From: Bacteroidia bacterium
Lineage (GTDB): Bacteria; Bacteroidota; Bacteroidia; Chitinophagales; UBA2359
Direction: 5' to 3'
NCBI GenBank assembly: GCA_030427245.1
Contig: JAUHXA010000055.1
Coordinates: 1-49,520, forward strand
DNA length: 49,520 nt
The translations under genes and the position numbers were made by a program. Below, piece by piece: positions 36,251 to 48,200 of the stretch (position 1 is the stretch's first letter; every line of letters begins with the position of its first letter). A model generated the notes under the pieces. That model saw only the letters and a list, made by a program, of their open reading frames with translations. It was not told the origin of the DNA and did no database searches.

Positions 36251-36646
36251 GAGTTTGCAGTAGGACATTTTATGCCCTTTTGATACCTTTGTGGTTCAAA
36301 AATCATTTTGTAAAGTAGTATGATTTAAGATGCACGATTATTTGTGGATTTTAATTTTAAAAATACTCGCCTAAAATCGCACAATTTTTCTGGTTACGAC
36401 CTCTCCCCTACTTTCTAAACGACAAATATATACACCACTTTCCTGCAAAGTTTGGTCGTTGATTTCAAAATTGTGTTTTCCTCTATTCAATTGACCTTCA
36501 AATAAATCGGCTATTTTTTGTCCCTTCAAATCGTAAACCGTTAAATGAACGTTTGATGATTGAAGTAAATCCACTTCAATCAGGGAAGTATTTCTAAAAG
36601 GATTCGGTGAAACGTTGAAGGCTTCCATGAAAAAAGATTCTTCTTC
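36251..36646. repeat. Right copy of the 396-bp direct repeat flanking the IS
   Basis: Identical to 33855-34250 by eye. In this copy the sequence runs into the intact 3' end of the FG-GAP cargo gene, while the TMTC-like remnant (GAGTTTGCAGTAG) at the left edge is only the last few codons. See the IS entry. Confidence 0.9.
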
Positions 36647-38092
36647 AATAGAAGTAAGCACAACGCCTTCATTTTCTGTAAAATTATAACTTTGATTCAC
36701 CTCCAAATCATAATATTTTTCCTCCAAACCATTCGGCCAACGAATCATCACCGAATCAATTATTGCTGCTTCTCCCAAGCCAAAATGTAAGGTCAGGCTG
36801 TTTTGAGAGCACCAACTACTTCCCGCCATGACTTCATCCATTTGCATGATTCCATTGTGGTAAACCTGTATGCGAGAACCAATTGCAGAACGGTTGCTCA
36901 GAGTCCCTTTTGTGTTGATTTTTACCCAATTACCCATTGTTCCTTCGTTTCTAAAAAGCTGCAAACCTACTTCTCCCCAATTCGACAGAACAATATCTGC
37001 AAAACCATCCTCGTCAAAATCTGCACACGCCGTGCCATAGCATACCCTTTTTACCTCCAAGGGTGAATCATGACTGACCACTTCAAAAGTATTATCGCCT
37101 TTATTGTGGTACAAACGATTGGAATAAGGTGCAAAATTATAGTTGTTTACAGTGTAAATATCCGTCCAAGTATCGTTGTTGTAATCCAAACAAACCGCTC
37201 CCCATCCCATTCCTACATTGTCTACACCTGCCATTTCAGCTACATTGGTAAAGGTTTTATCTCCATTGTTTAGCAGCAATACATTGGGTCCTAAGTTGGT
37301 GACATAAATATCCAAAAATCCATTGTGGTCAAAATCTGCTATATCGACCCCCATTCCTTGTATAGAGACATTTGCGCCCGAAACCGCACTGACATCTGTG
37401 AACTTTCCTGTTCCATCATTTTCGTAAAAAATAGAAGCTTGATTAGCATCGTGGGTAAGAAAAAGGTCTAAATCTGCATCGTTGTCGTAGTCAAAAAAGA
37501 CTGTACCCATAGCGATTTTGGTATCCGTTGTACCTGACTGAAATACAATGTTGGTGAATGTGCCGTCTCCATTGTTTTTATACATTTGATTTTGCTCCGA
37601 TAGGTTGGCAACATATACATCCAACCATCCATCCCGATCAATATCTCCCATAGTCACCGCCTGTACCCTATTGGTGTTTGTGATTCCTGCCGAAACACTT
37701 ATATCTTCAAAAGTTCCGTCCCCCAAATTCCGATACAATTGATTGGGCTCTCCATAATTACCTACAAACAAATCCAAGTCTCCATCATTGTCTAAGTCTC
37801 CCCATACACTCATCAAAGTAGCCCTTGAAGTATTTACACCTGCTGTCGCTCCAACTTCCTTAAACAGAAATACGCCATCGTTCCGAAACAACTTATTGAC
37901 ACCATCTCGCACCGAAACATAAATATCTTCATCTCCATCATTGTCATAGTCTGCAATGGAAACTCCTTGATTGTTGCCAGTGCTTAAGAATCCCGCCTCC
38001 TCTGAAACATCTGTGAAGTAGGCCGGCGGAATTTGTGCTTGAAGCACATTCACCCAAAAACAACTCAGCATTAAGTAAAATAATGGCTTCAT
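36371..38092 (-). CDS. FG-GAP/VCBS beta-propeller protein with ASPIC/UnbV and T9SS type A domains
   Basis: 573 residues. Signal peptide 1-19 (FWVNVLQAQ). From residue 25 to 400 there are repeated calcium-binding-type loops of the FG-GAP/VCBS class (DYDNDGDEDIYVS, DLDNDGDLDLFVG, DIDRDGWLDVYVA, DYDNDADLDLFLT, DFDHNGFLDIYVT, DFDEDGFADIVLS). An ASPIC/UnbV domain follows (about 395-475, SAIGSRIQVYHNGIMQMDEV to IRWPNGLEEKYYDL). The last 80 residues are a T9SS type A tail (VSPNPFRNTSLIEVDL, VHLTVYDLKGQKIADL, RKIVRF). Secreted or cell-surface protein; ligand unknown. Its 3' end was duplicated by the IS event but this copy is complete. Confidence 0.9.
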   Translation of the reverse strand: MKPLFYLMLSCFWVNVLQAQIPPAYFTDVSEEAGFLSTGNNQGVSIADYDNDGDEDIYVSVRDGVNKLFRNDGVFLFKEVGATAGVNTSRATLMSVWGDLDNDGDLDLFVGNYGEPNQLYRNLGDGTFEDISVSAGITNTNRVQAVTMGDIDRDGWLDVYVANLSEQNQMYKNNGDGTFTNIVFQSGTTDTKIAMGTVFFDYDNDADLDLFLTHDANQASIFYENDGTGKFTDVSAVSGANVSIQGMGVDIADFDHNGFLDIYVTNLGPNVLLLNNGDKTFTNVAEMAGVDNVGMGWGAVCLDYNNDTWTDIYTVNNYNFAPYSNRLYHNKGDNTFEVVSHDSPLEVKRVCYGTACADFDEDGFADIVLSNWGEVGLQLFRNEGTMGNWVKINTKGTLSNRSAIGSRIQVYHNGIMQMDEVMAGSSWCSQNSLTLHFGLGEAAIIDSVMIRWPNGLEEKYYDLEVNQSYNFTENEGVVLTSIEEESFFMEAFNVSPNPFRNTSLIEVDLLQSSNVHLTVYDLKGQKIADLFEGQLNRGKHNFEINDQTLQESGVYICRLESRGEVVTRKIVRF

Positions 38093-38594
38093 CTGGTTAT
38101 GTTTATATTTTTGAAGATCAGATGGAACATACCATGAATAAAATAACCATTTCCCTTTGGGTTTTAATAATTATTTAATCATAGGCATTTCATTTTTTTT
38201 CAAATTTGCCATGTCAAAAATACAAAAATTAAATCGGGCAAAATTATTCATTTATGGATTGTGCAATTTAGGTTACGAAACCCACAAAACACAAACAACT
38301 ATTAATCAGCATCTTATTTCAAACAAAATCAATAAAAAATCAATTGAAGTAGTATTGATGTAGCCAAAAATTAAACAAATACAATGCATTTGTGCTATTG
38401 TTGTGCAAAGTTTAAACCCTTATTCCTTATTTTACTATTTTTAAAACCCTGTAACAAATTTGCATAAAACTTAAATGATAAATATATTAGCCCTCCAAAT
38501 ATTGAATACGATTGTATATAATCTGCAAATGAAAACAAAATCAATATTATATTTGAATACTTAAAAATATCTATCTAAACTTCAAACAAACATT
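38093..38594. other. AT-rich intergenic region between divergent secreted-protein genes
   Basis: About 500 bases of very AT-rich DNA that must carry the promoters of both flanking genes. A small open frame (38157-38363) encodes a low-complexity, Lys/Ile/Asn-rich peptide with no signal or recognisable pattern and is not called. No clear -33/-7 promoter pair, hairpin or RNA structure was found. Confidence 0.4.
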
Positions 38595-41500
38595 ATGTCT
38601 AGACTTTCTACTCTTTTATTTTTAGCATTACTTACCTGCTTTCAAATAGCACAAGCAGATGTTACTATCACCTTCAATGTCAATATGAACCACACCATTG
38701 TTAATGGCAGTGGAGTTTATGTAGCAGGAGGTAATATTGGAAATCCGGGAGACAACGAATTAATCGATCCTGATGAAGATGGAATTTATACAGGTTCCAT
38801 TACTGTTCCAGATAATTTTTTCAGCCCGTACATTATTCTAAATGGAAACTGTGGAGACTACAGTTGCAAAGAAAGAATAATAGGACAAGCATGTAGCTCT
38901 GGCCCATTTGACGACCGTTCTTTTCAAGCAGGTACAGAGGATATGACCATCAATACTTGTTTTGGTGTATGTTCAGAAACAACAGACTGTTCATTGGTAG
39001 ATGTCACCTTCAACCTGAATATGACAACCCAAGACGTAGCGGAAAGTGGGGTTTTCTTAGCAGGTGGAGCAGCGTTTGGACAACCCGGCGACATCGAACT
39101 AACAGATCCAGATGAAGACGATGTTTACAGCGTTACTTTAAGTCTTCCTGCCGACTTCCGAGATTATTATACCTTCACAAACGGAAACTGTCCTGGTGAT
39201 TTTAATTGCAAAGAGCAAATCGGGGGACAAATTTGTGCCAATGCTGGACACTTCAATGACCGTGAAATAATAGTAGGAGACAGCGATCAAACCATCAGCA
39301 CCTGTTTTGGATTTTGTTCGGAGGATGGTTCTTGTCCTGAAACCTATTCTGTCACTTTCCAAGTAGATATGAACAATGAAGGCCCAAATCCAGAAGGAGT
39401 GAATATGGGTAGTGATATTGATGGTTGGAGTGGAGATATTTCTATGTCTGACCCAGACGAGGATGGAATATACAGTGTCACTTTCGACCTTGCACCTGGT
39501 TTTTATCAATACAAATTCATCAATGGACCAGGTTGGGATTTCGGGACGATTGAATTTGCTCCCTTAGACTGTGATGTGACAGGTGGAACTAACGGAAACC
39601 GAGGTGTATCTGTCTTGAATCAAGACATAGTTCTTCCTCCCGTTTGTTTTGGTACTTGCAGTGAAGGATGTCCAACATTAATTGATGTCACTTTTAGAGT
39701 AAACATGGCACTGGAAGACGTTCACCCTGATGGCGTAAATATGGGTTCTAATATTGATAGTTGGAGTGGTAATATTGAACTGTTTCAGGTAGGAGATTCA
39801 GATATTTGGGAAGTAACTATCCCGCTTCCATCTGGTTCTTACGAATACAAATTTATCAATGGGCCTGGTTGGTGCTGTGGCCCTGCGGAAAATGCTCCCG
39901 AAGAATGTGATGTTGCCTTCAATATACCTGGTGGACCTTTCGGAAATAGAGGGGTTACTGTTGATGCAGAAGCGTCAGATATAATTCTTCCTCCTGTATG
40001 CTTCAACTCTTGTGACATTTGCCCAATCGTAGGCTGTATGGATCCTAATGCTCACAACTTCAGACCAAGAGCGGAAGCACAAAAAGGCATTGACTTTAAG
40101 ACTTTCTATTGGGATGATGTATCATTTATCAATGAGGCTGGTGCAAGTTCTCCCTACTGTGGCACACAAGTAACACACTTTGCCGGTGATGCAGGTTCAG
40201 AAGTTCTTTTGACCATCAACACTGTTGATGCAAACACAATGGAAGTGATTATAGAATCACCTGACGAAACCAATCCTGTTGATGTATTGGTCATACCAGG
40301 AGGCAGTGGAGCAGCTATTTCTCCTGATGATTTGTCTGTACCTGGGCAAATAAAGAAAACATTGACTTGGGACAATCCTCCTGCTGAAGTATTCCTAAAT
40401 GTGTTGTGGAGCAAAGAATCCTTCCCTGGAAACTGGCAATTAAATACCAATGACTTTGGTATCCCTTTTGGGGTAAACTGTACATTGGGAGATGAAGAAA
40501 CGACAATAGATGTTTTACAAGACTTTGAAGCGGGTGCAGGTCTAGTAGATTTTAATGGAACTACCTCTGAAATCGTAGCCGATCCTACTGATGCTGAAAA
40601 CACAGTTGTAGAAACTTCCAAGGTTGCTCCTGCTGAGCTTTTTGCAGGAACTTTTACAGACTTAGACGCTCCTATTCCTTTTACTGTCGCTAACAAAAAA
40701 GTGAGTGTACGTGTATGGTCTCCAGAAGCAGGGGTCACAGTGCTTTTGAAAATAGAAAACTCTGCTAATGCAGGTGTAAATTCAGAAGTATCAGCTACTA
40801 CTACTGTTGCTATGGGATGGGAAACACTGGAGTTTAACTTCAATAATGGCAACAATCCTATTAATACCAATGAAACTTATGACAGAGTAGTTATTTTCTT
40901 CGACTTTGGAACTCCCTACACTGGTAGCGATTGCGAAACCTGTGATGATGGAATTCAAAATGGTAGTGAAAAAGGTGTTGATTGTGGGGGCACAAATCCC
41001 AATTGCGTTCCTTGTAATGAAGGTTGTACCGATCCTAATTCTCACAACTACGATGCGGAAGTAATGGTAGATGATGGCAGTTGCGAAACCTGTAATGATG
41101 GAGTATTGAATGGTGACGAAACAGATATTGACTGTGGAGGTACTTTGTGTGCTCCTTGTAACGATCTATGTCACGATAGGCAAGTTGTTTTCTGTGGCGA
41201 TACGCTTATAGGTGATACAAGTAATGCCACAGATACCAATCCAGGTCTTGATTGCGGAGACGTTGACGGCCCTGCTGAAGGTGTTTGGTTTTTGTTCCAA
41301 GGAACAGGAGATGACATCACCCTATCTACCGATCATTTAGGTACGGACGGAACAGATACAAATCTTCAAGTATTCACTGGAACATGCGGCAACCTTACTT
41401 GTGTAGCAGGAGACGAAGATAGTGGCGAGACCTTTTCAATTGGTTGGACTTCTGTGCTTACTTTTGAGTCTAACCCTGGCACGTATTATTACATCTATCT

Positions 41501-42113
41501 AAGTGGTTATGAAGGTGACGTGGGTCCTTATGAAATGACCATAGACTGTTATGACCCAGTAGAAATTGTGGTTACGGGCATTGCAGGTGTTCCTGCTAGT
41601 GGTGTAGGAACAGGTTCTATTGGTGTAAACGTGACAGGAGGCGATACAAGTTGTGGCCCATTGACTTTTTCTTGGGTAGGTCCAGAGGCTTTTGCAGCAA
41701 GTACTGAAGACATCTCCGGTCTTACCACCATAGGTGAGTATACCTTGACTGTAACAGATTGTGCAGGTGTAGAAACAAGCCGTACCATTCTACTTCCGAA
41801 TAGAAGTAGAAACCGTAGAGGTCGCAGAGGTAGTAAAGCGGCTTTTGTAGAAGAGGCTATTTTCAAAGCTTATCCAAATCCATTTAGTCAGCATACTTTG
41901 ATTTCTTTCAATTTAGCGACTGAAGAGCAAGTAAGTTTGAACATTTACGACATTACAGGTAAGCAAGTAGCAGACCTCTTCAATGGTCATGCGAATGCAG
42001 AAACCGACTACCAGTTCCAATTTGGGAATGACTTACCGACAGGATCTTACATTGCAGCACTAACAACTGCTTCTGGCGAGACCAAACATATCAAATTGGT
42101 GGTAACACACTAA
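38595..42113 (+). CDS. Large multi-domain secreted protein with T9SS type A tail
   Basis: 1172 residues. Signal peptide 1-21 (LTCFQIAQA). Four related beta-sandwich modules of about 110 residues fill residues 22-475, each opening with a strand such as VTFNVNM or VTFRVNM and containing DPDEDGIY or an equivalent; the third and fourth share GVNMGS.ID.WSG and YKFINGPGWD. They resemble starch/glycogen-binding or E-set modules. Later come GCMDPNAHNF and GCTDPNSHNYD motifs, two Cys-rich CETCDDGIQNGSE-type repeats, a CUB-like domain (about 860-980), a basic linker (NRSRNRRGRRGSK) and a type A sorting domain (AYPNPFSQHTLISF, LPTGSYIAAL). Carbohydrate binding is inferred. Confidence 0.85.
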   Translation: MSRLSTLLFLALLTCFQIAQADVTITFNVNMNHTIVNGSGVYVAGGNIGNPGDNELIDPDEDGIYTGSITVPDNFFSPYIILNGNCGDYSCKERIIGQACSSGPFDDRSFQAGTEDMTINTCFGVCSETTDCSLVDVTFNLNMTTQDVAESGVFLAGGAAFGQPGDIELTDPDEDDVYSVTLSLPADFRDYYTFTNGNCPGDFNCKEQIGGQICANAGHFNDREIIVGDSDQTISTCFGFCSEDGSCPETYSVTFQVDMNNEGPNPEGVNMGSDIDGWSGDISMSDPDEDGIYSVTFDLAPGFYQYKFINGPGWDFGTIEFAPLDCDVTGGTNGNRGVSVLNQDIVLPPVCFGTCSEGCPTLIDVTFRVNMALEDVHPDGVNMGSNIDSWSGNIELFQVGDSDIWEVTIPLPSGSYEYKFINGPGWCCGPAENAPEECDVAFNIPGGPFGNRGVTVDAEASDIILPPVCFNSCDICPIVGCMDPNAHNFRPRAEAQKGIDFKTFYWDDVSFINEAGASSPYCGTQVTHFAGDAGSEVLLTINTVDANTMEVIIESPDETNPVDVLVIPGGSGAAISPDDLSVPGQIKKTLTWDNPPAEVFLNVLWSKESFPGNWQLNTNDFGIPFGVNCTLGDEETTIDVLQDFEAGAGLVDFNGTTSEIVADPTDAENTVVETSKVAPAELFAGTFTDLDAPIPFTVANKKVSVRVWSPEAGVTVLLKIENSANAGVNSEVSATTTVAMGWETLEFNFNNGNNPINTNETYDRVVIFFDFGTPYTGSDCETCDDGIQNGSEKGVDCGGTNPNCVPCNEGCTDPNSHNYDAEVMVDDGSCETCNDGVLNGDETDIDCGGTLCAPCNDLCHDRQVVFCGDTLIGDTSNATDTNPGLDCGDVDGPAEGVWFLFQGTGDDITLSTDHLGTDGTDTNLQVFTGTCGNLTCVAGDEDSGETFSIGWTSVLTFESNPGTYYYIYLSGYEGDVGPYEMTIDCYDPVEIVVTGIAGVPASGVGTGSIGVNVTGGDTSCGPLTFSWVGPEAFAASTEDISGLTTIGEYTLTVTDCAGVETSRTILLPNRSRNRRGRRGSKAAFVEEAIFKAYPNPFSQHTLISFNLATEEQVSLNIYDITGKQVADLFNGHANAETDYQFQFGNDLPTGSYIAALTTASGETKHIKLVVTH

Positions 42114-42190
42114 AGTGAAATTTAAATCACATAATCCATTTAGGATCTAACCTACCTAAATTGGACAATTGACAAATAAACTTTTATTGC

Positions 42191-42230
42191 AAAACCCTCT
42201 TTTCGACCTGAAAGGAGGGTTTTATTTTAT
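42191..42230 (+). terminator. Rho-independent terminator
   Basis: AAAACCCTC (42191-42199) pairs with GAGGGTTTT (42215-42223), followed by a T-rich tail (TTTTATTTTAT). Lies 77 bases after the stop of the 1172-residue protein gene, so it separates it from the giant gene downstream. Confidence 0.75.
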
Positions 42231-42289
42231 ATTTCCATTTCACCATTATTTCCCCATTTTCTTTAGAGTAAGTATAACGAGGTAAAAAT

Positions 42290-45200
42290 ATGTCTGCCAA
42301 ACAAATATGGCTGATTACTTCAATAGCAAATATCATCATCATGAAAAAAAAGACAGATACCAAATCAATTTATCCAAACACCAATCCCCCTTCATCAGTT
42401 AGCAGTCGCTATAGTAAATTTCGTTTGGCTACATTCACCTTACTTTTAGCTACTCTTCTCCCTTTTTCTTCTACTTTCGGACAGTTTCAACTAAATGGAG
42501 ATGCATCCGATTCAGGTGGAGGCTGCTATCGGTTAACAGAGACCTTCAATTGGGAATTGAGCTCTATATTTAGTACAGATGAAATTGACCTCAATCAATC
42601 TTTTGAGATTCAAACCGAAATGCTTTTTGGAGTAAAAGATGGTGCTGACGGAATGACCTTTGTGCTGCAATCTCAAGGAAATACCGCCTTGGGACTTGGT
42701 GGCGGTGGAATAGGTTACGAAACCATCACTCCTTCTGTTATTGTCGAATTTGATACCTATCAAAACAACAGTGTACCAGAAGGTTTAAACAACGACCCAT
42801 TTGACGACCATGTTGCTGTCTTGACCAATGGTTCGCCCGTTCATGCTATTGGGGATTACACAACAGTTCCCAACCTTGAAGACCTTACATACCATGAGGT
42901 GCGAATCATCTGGAACGCTGCGACCAACAATTTACTCGTTTCTCTTGATTGTGTAGAAGTCATCAACTATACCAATGACATTGTTGCCAACATTTTTGGA
43001 GGTAACCCAGATGTTTTTTGGGGCTTTACCGCCAGCACAGGAGGAGTCAATAATATACATGATGTCTGTATTATTTCCACCAACTTTTCTGACCCTTATG
43101 AATTTGAAGACAAAGAAATGTGTGAAGGAGAATCCATCGAAATAGGGATTGAGGACATACCCGAATTGACCTTTAGTTGGAGTCCAAGTGCAGATTTGAA
43201 CAATGCAACCATCTCCAATCCGATAGCTTCGCCAGCCACCACCACCACTTATACAGTGAGCATTACCGATGTTTGTAACCTTACAACGACCGACCAAATG
43301 ACACTTACCGTAAATCCAAATCCCACTATTCCACTGTCCAATCAAGCACTTCTATGTCCTCCTGAGCCTTTCGTCACCTTAGATGCCACCATTACAGACG
43401 GAACTTATTTATGGTCCAACAATGCCACAACTCCCAGTATTGACGCAGCAACAGGAGGAACTTATACCGTCACTGTCACCAACTTACAAGGATGCAGTGA
43501 TACACAAGTAGTGACCGTTACAGCACCCAATATTTCAGTAGATTTGGGTTTAAATCAGGTTCTTTGTGAAGGAGAAACCATCACTCTCACTGCCGATCAT
43601 GTAGGAACAGTAGCTCCAACTTTTTTGTGGTTGGATAACTCTACCAACTCCTCCTTACTCGTCAATACACAAGGCACCTATACTGTCACTATGACTGACC
43701 AAGGTTGTAGCCTTTCCGATGAAGTCACCATACTCTATAATCCCCTACCTGTTGCCAATATTATAGGAGATACTAGCCCTTGTGTCGGCGAAACAGCAAC
43801 TTTGGATGCCACTCTATCAGGCGGTACTGCGCCAACTTATGAATGGCAAGATGGTTCAACCAATCCAACTTTGGATGTTAGTGCATCGGGAACTTATACA
43901 GTCACTGTCACAGAATTCAATTGCAGCCAAACCGACCAAATCACCATCAATTACACCAACTTGCCCATCGTTGATTTGGGCGCAGACCAAACAATTTGTG
44001 AAGGACAAACCACTACCCTATCGGCTGTTCCCTCCAATGCCGTTTCTCCCAGTTACGAATGGCAAGACGGTTCAACCAATCCAACCTTTGATGTCAATAC
44101 AGCAGGCACTTATACAGTAACCGTCACCGACCAAGGCTGTACAGCTACCGATGAGGTTACCATTAATTACAACACCAATCCAAACATTACACTGGGTCCA
44201 GACTTTACCATGTGTGGTACAGCTCCATTTGTACTTGCCTCACCAACTGCCGACACTTATTTATGGCAAGATGGTTCGACCAATCCAACCTTTACAGTCT
44301 TTCCTCCTGGCGGCGTTTTCTCGGTCACAATTACGATAGGCGGTTGCTCTGCTACTGATGAAATCAACATTAATCACGCCCCACTTCCTCCCATTGATTT
44401 GGGCCCAGATATAGACATTTGTGTGGGTGAAACCTACACGATTACCGCCCCTGCCGCCGATGCCTATGTATGGCAAGATAACTCCACAAATCCCACCTTC
44501 AATGTCACTCAATCAGGAAATTATTCTGTGCAAATAACAACTGATGGTTGCAGCAATTCAGATAATCTTTTTGTAACAGTAAATCCTCTGCCAACAGTGG
44601 ATTTAGGTCCAGACATCACCCTTTGTGCAGGGCAAACCACAACTTTAATGGCTCCAACAGCCGACAGTTACGAATGGCAAGATGGCTCGACCAATTCCAC
44701 TTTTGAAGTCAGTACAGCAGGAACTTACAGTGTCACAGTGACCACCAACAATTGCAACAGTTCGGACGAAATCGAAATAAGCTTCAATGACAACCCTACC
44801 ATTGACTTGGGCGAAGACATTACCCTTTGTGAAGGTCAATCTGTTATTCTGACTGCTCCAACATCTGATACCTATTTGTGGCAAGATGGTTCGACTGAAT
44901 CTACTTTTGAAGTAACAGAAGCAGGTATTTACAGCATCACAGCTACAACCGACAATTGCAGTGGCGTAGGGACAATTGAAGTATTCTACAATCCATTACC
45001 GACCATTGATTTGGGCGAAGATTTGACGATTTGCGAAGGCGAAACGACTACTTTAGACGCTGGAATAGCAAATTCTTATTTGTGGCAAGATGGCTCGACC
45101 AATGCGACTTTTGAGTTAAGTCAAGCAGGTACTTATAGCGTAACGATTACGACTGACAATTGCAGCAGTTCAGACGAAATCACGGTTGACTTCAATGCTT

Positions 45201-48200
45201 TGCCAGACATCAGTTTGGGCGAAGATTTGACGCTTTGCGAAGGTGAAAGCACCTTATTGAATGCGACACCTTCAAATGCGGGAGATTTTGGAACGATTAC
45301 CTACGAATGGCAAGACGGCTCGACCAATCCAACTTTTGATGTATCCACAGGCGGAACTTTTGCAGTAACAGTAACCGCCGATGGCTGTACTTCAATGGAT
45401 GAGGTCGACATCAATTTCGACACGCTTCCTTCCATTGATTTGGGCGCAGACCAAACGCTTTGTGAAGGGGAAACTTTGACTTTGGATGCGACTTTGGCAG
45501 GTGCAACCTACGAATGGCAAGACGGTTCGACCAATCCGACTTTTGAAGTGACTGTGGCTGGTGAATATTCGGTGACGGTTACGCTCAATTCCTGCATTTT
45601 GGAGGGCAGTATCAGCATTGCTTACCAAGCTTTGCCTGTGGTCGATTTGGGCGCAGACCAAACGATTTGTGAAGGTGAAACGGTGACTTTGGATGCTACA
45701 ACTGCTGGCGCAACCTATGAGTGGCAAGATGGCTCGACTAACCCGACTTTTGAAGTGAATACTTCGGGAGTTTACGAAGTGATGGTGACTGCAAATGGAT
45801 GTACTTCAATGGATGAAATCAACGTGACAGTTACAGAACTTCCAATTGTAGATTTGGGTCAAGATTTGACGCTTTGTGAAGGACAAAGCACTACTTTGGA
45901 TGCGACTCCCTCTAATGCAGCTTCTTTCTCCAATATCAGTTATGAATGGCAAGACGGTTCGACCGATGCGACTTTTGAAGTGAGCGGAGCAGGTACTTTT
46001 TCGGTCATTGTGACGGCTGACGACTGTGTAAGCTCTGACGAAATTATCATCAATGTGGATGCAGCAGGAACGATTGATTTGGGCAACGATTTGGAGCTTT
46101 GTGAGGGCGAAACCTTCACTTTGGATGCGACAACGGCTGGCGCAACCTACGAATGGCAAGATGGTTCGACCAATCCGACTTTTGAAGTGACTGCGGCAGG
46201 CACATATTCGGTGACGGTCAATACAGGCGGATGCTTTTTGACGGGAAGCATTGAAGTGACTTATTCACCCAACTCAACGGTGGACTTGGGCGAAGATGTT
46301 TCGATTTGTGGAGGCGAAGGGGTCACTTTGGATGCGACAACGACTGGTGCTACTTATGAATGGCAAGACGGTTCGACCAATCCGACTTTTGAAGTGACGG
46401 GGGCAGGAACTTATTCGGTGATTGTGACTGTGAACAATTGCAGTGCTACGGATGAAATTGAAGTAAACATTGCCGCTCCTCCTGCGGTGGATTTGGGGGC
46501 AGATATTGACATTTGCGAAGGCGAAAACACCACTTTGACTGCGCCAACGGCAGATGCCTATATTTGGAGTACCAACGAAACGACACCGAGCATTGACGTA
46601 AATCAATCGGGCGTTTATACGGTGACGATTACCGAAAATGGCTGTACGAATACCGATGAGATTGAAGTGACGGTAAACCCTAATCCAACGGTGGACTTGG
46701 GCACAGATGTGACGCTTTGTACGGGGGAAACTTTGACTTTGGATGCGACTACTGCTGGTGCTACCTACGAATGGCAAGACGGTTCGACCAATCCGACTTT
46801 TGATGTCACAACAGCAGGAACTTACTCGGTGATTGTTAGTATTGGCGATTGCAGTGCGACGGACGAAATCGTCATTAATTTTGACAATGCAGGTACGGTG
46901 GATTTGGGCGCAGATGCAACGCTTTGTGAAGGGGAAACTTTGACATTGGATGCGACTACTCCAAATGCGACTTACGAATGGCAAGACGGTTCGACCAATC
47001 CAACTTTTGAAGTGACGGCGGCAGGTTCTTATTCTGTGACGGTCACGATTGCAGGTGGTTGTGTATTGTTGGGTAGCATTGAAGTGGATTATTCTCCACA
47101 GCCTACGGTGGACTTGGGTGAAGATTTGGAATTTTGCGAAGGTGAAAATGCGGTTTTGGATGCGACTTTTGCAGGGGCGACTTATGAATGGCAAGATGGC
47201 TCAACGAATCCGACCTTCAATGTCACTGCATCGGGTACGTATTCGGTGACGGTTTCAGTGGACAATTGCAGTGCGACGGATGAAGTCTTGGCAACGGTCA
47301 GTGCTTTGCCTGTCGTGGATTTGGGCGTGGACGTGGAGGTTTGCGAAGGAGAAACAACGACTTTGACCGCACCCATAGCGGATGCCTACATTTGGAGTAC
47401 GAATGAAACATCGGCAAGTATTGATGTCGACCAATCGGGTATTTATACGGTGACGGCTACGAATGGAAATTGCAGTGGAACGGATGAAATTGAAGTGATG
47501 ATAAATCCAACTCCAACGGTGGATTTGGGGGCGGATGTGACGCTTTGTACGGGTGAAACGAGGACTTTGGATGCGACTTTTGTGGGAGCGACTTATGAGT
47601 GGCAAGACGGTTCGACCAATCCAACTTTTGATGTGACGGTGGCAGGCACTTATTCGGTGACGGTAACGGCAAATGGTTGTAGCAATTCGGATGAAATCAC
47701 CATTGATTTTGACAGTGCAGGTACGGTGGATTTGGGTGATGATGTGACGCTTTGTGATGGCGAAACGAGGACGCTGGATGCGACAACTCCAAACGCAACT
47801 TACGAATGGCAAGATGGTTCGACGAACGCAACTTTTGAAGTGACAGTGGCGGGTTCGTATTCGGTAACGGTTACGATTGCAGGCGGTTGTGTGTTGCTGG
47901 GCAGTATTGAAGTGGATTATGCGCCACTGCCTGTGGTGGATTTGGGCGCAGATTTGGAATTTTGCGAAGGCGAAAATGCGATGTTGGATGCGACTTTTGC
48001 AGGGGCGACCTACCAATGGCAAGATGGCTCGACGAATCCGACCTTCAATATCACACAGTCGGGTACGTTTTCGGTGACGGTTTCGGTGGGCAATTGCAGT
48101 GCTACGGATGAAGTGATGGCTACGGTCAATGCGGCTCCTGTGGTGGATTTGGGCGCAGATGTTTCGGTTTGTGAAGGGGAAAGTGTGACTTTGAGTACGC

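Noticed and set aside
38157-38363. Small open frame in the AT-rich intergenic region
   Set aside because: Low-complexity Lys/Ile/Asn peptide, no signal peptide, no ribosome-binding context, likely chance.
46274-48022. Long antisense open frames (306 and 255 codons) opposite the repeat array
   Set aside because: They arise because each module repeat keeps the same antisense frame open; the protein is a periodic low-complexity product with no start context or recognisable domain.
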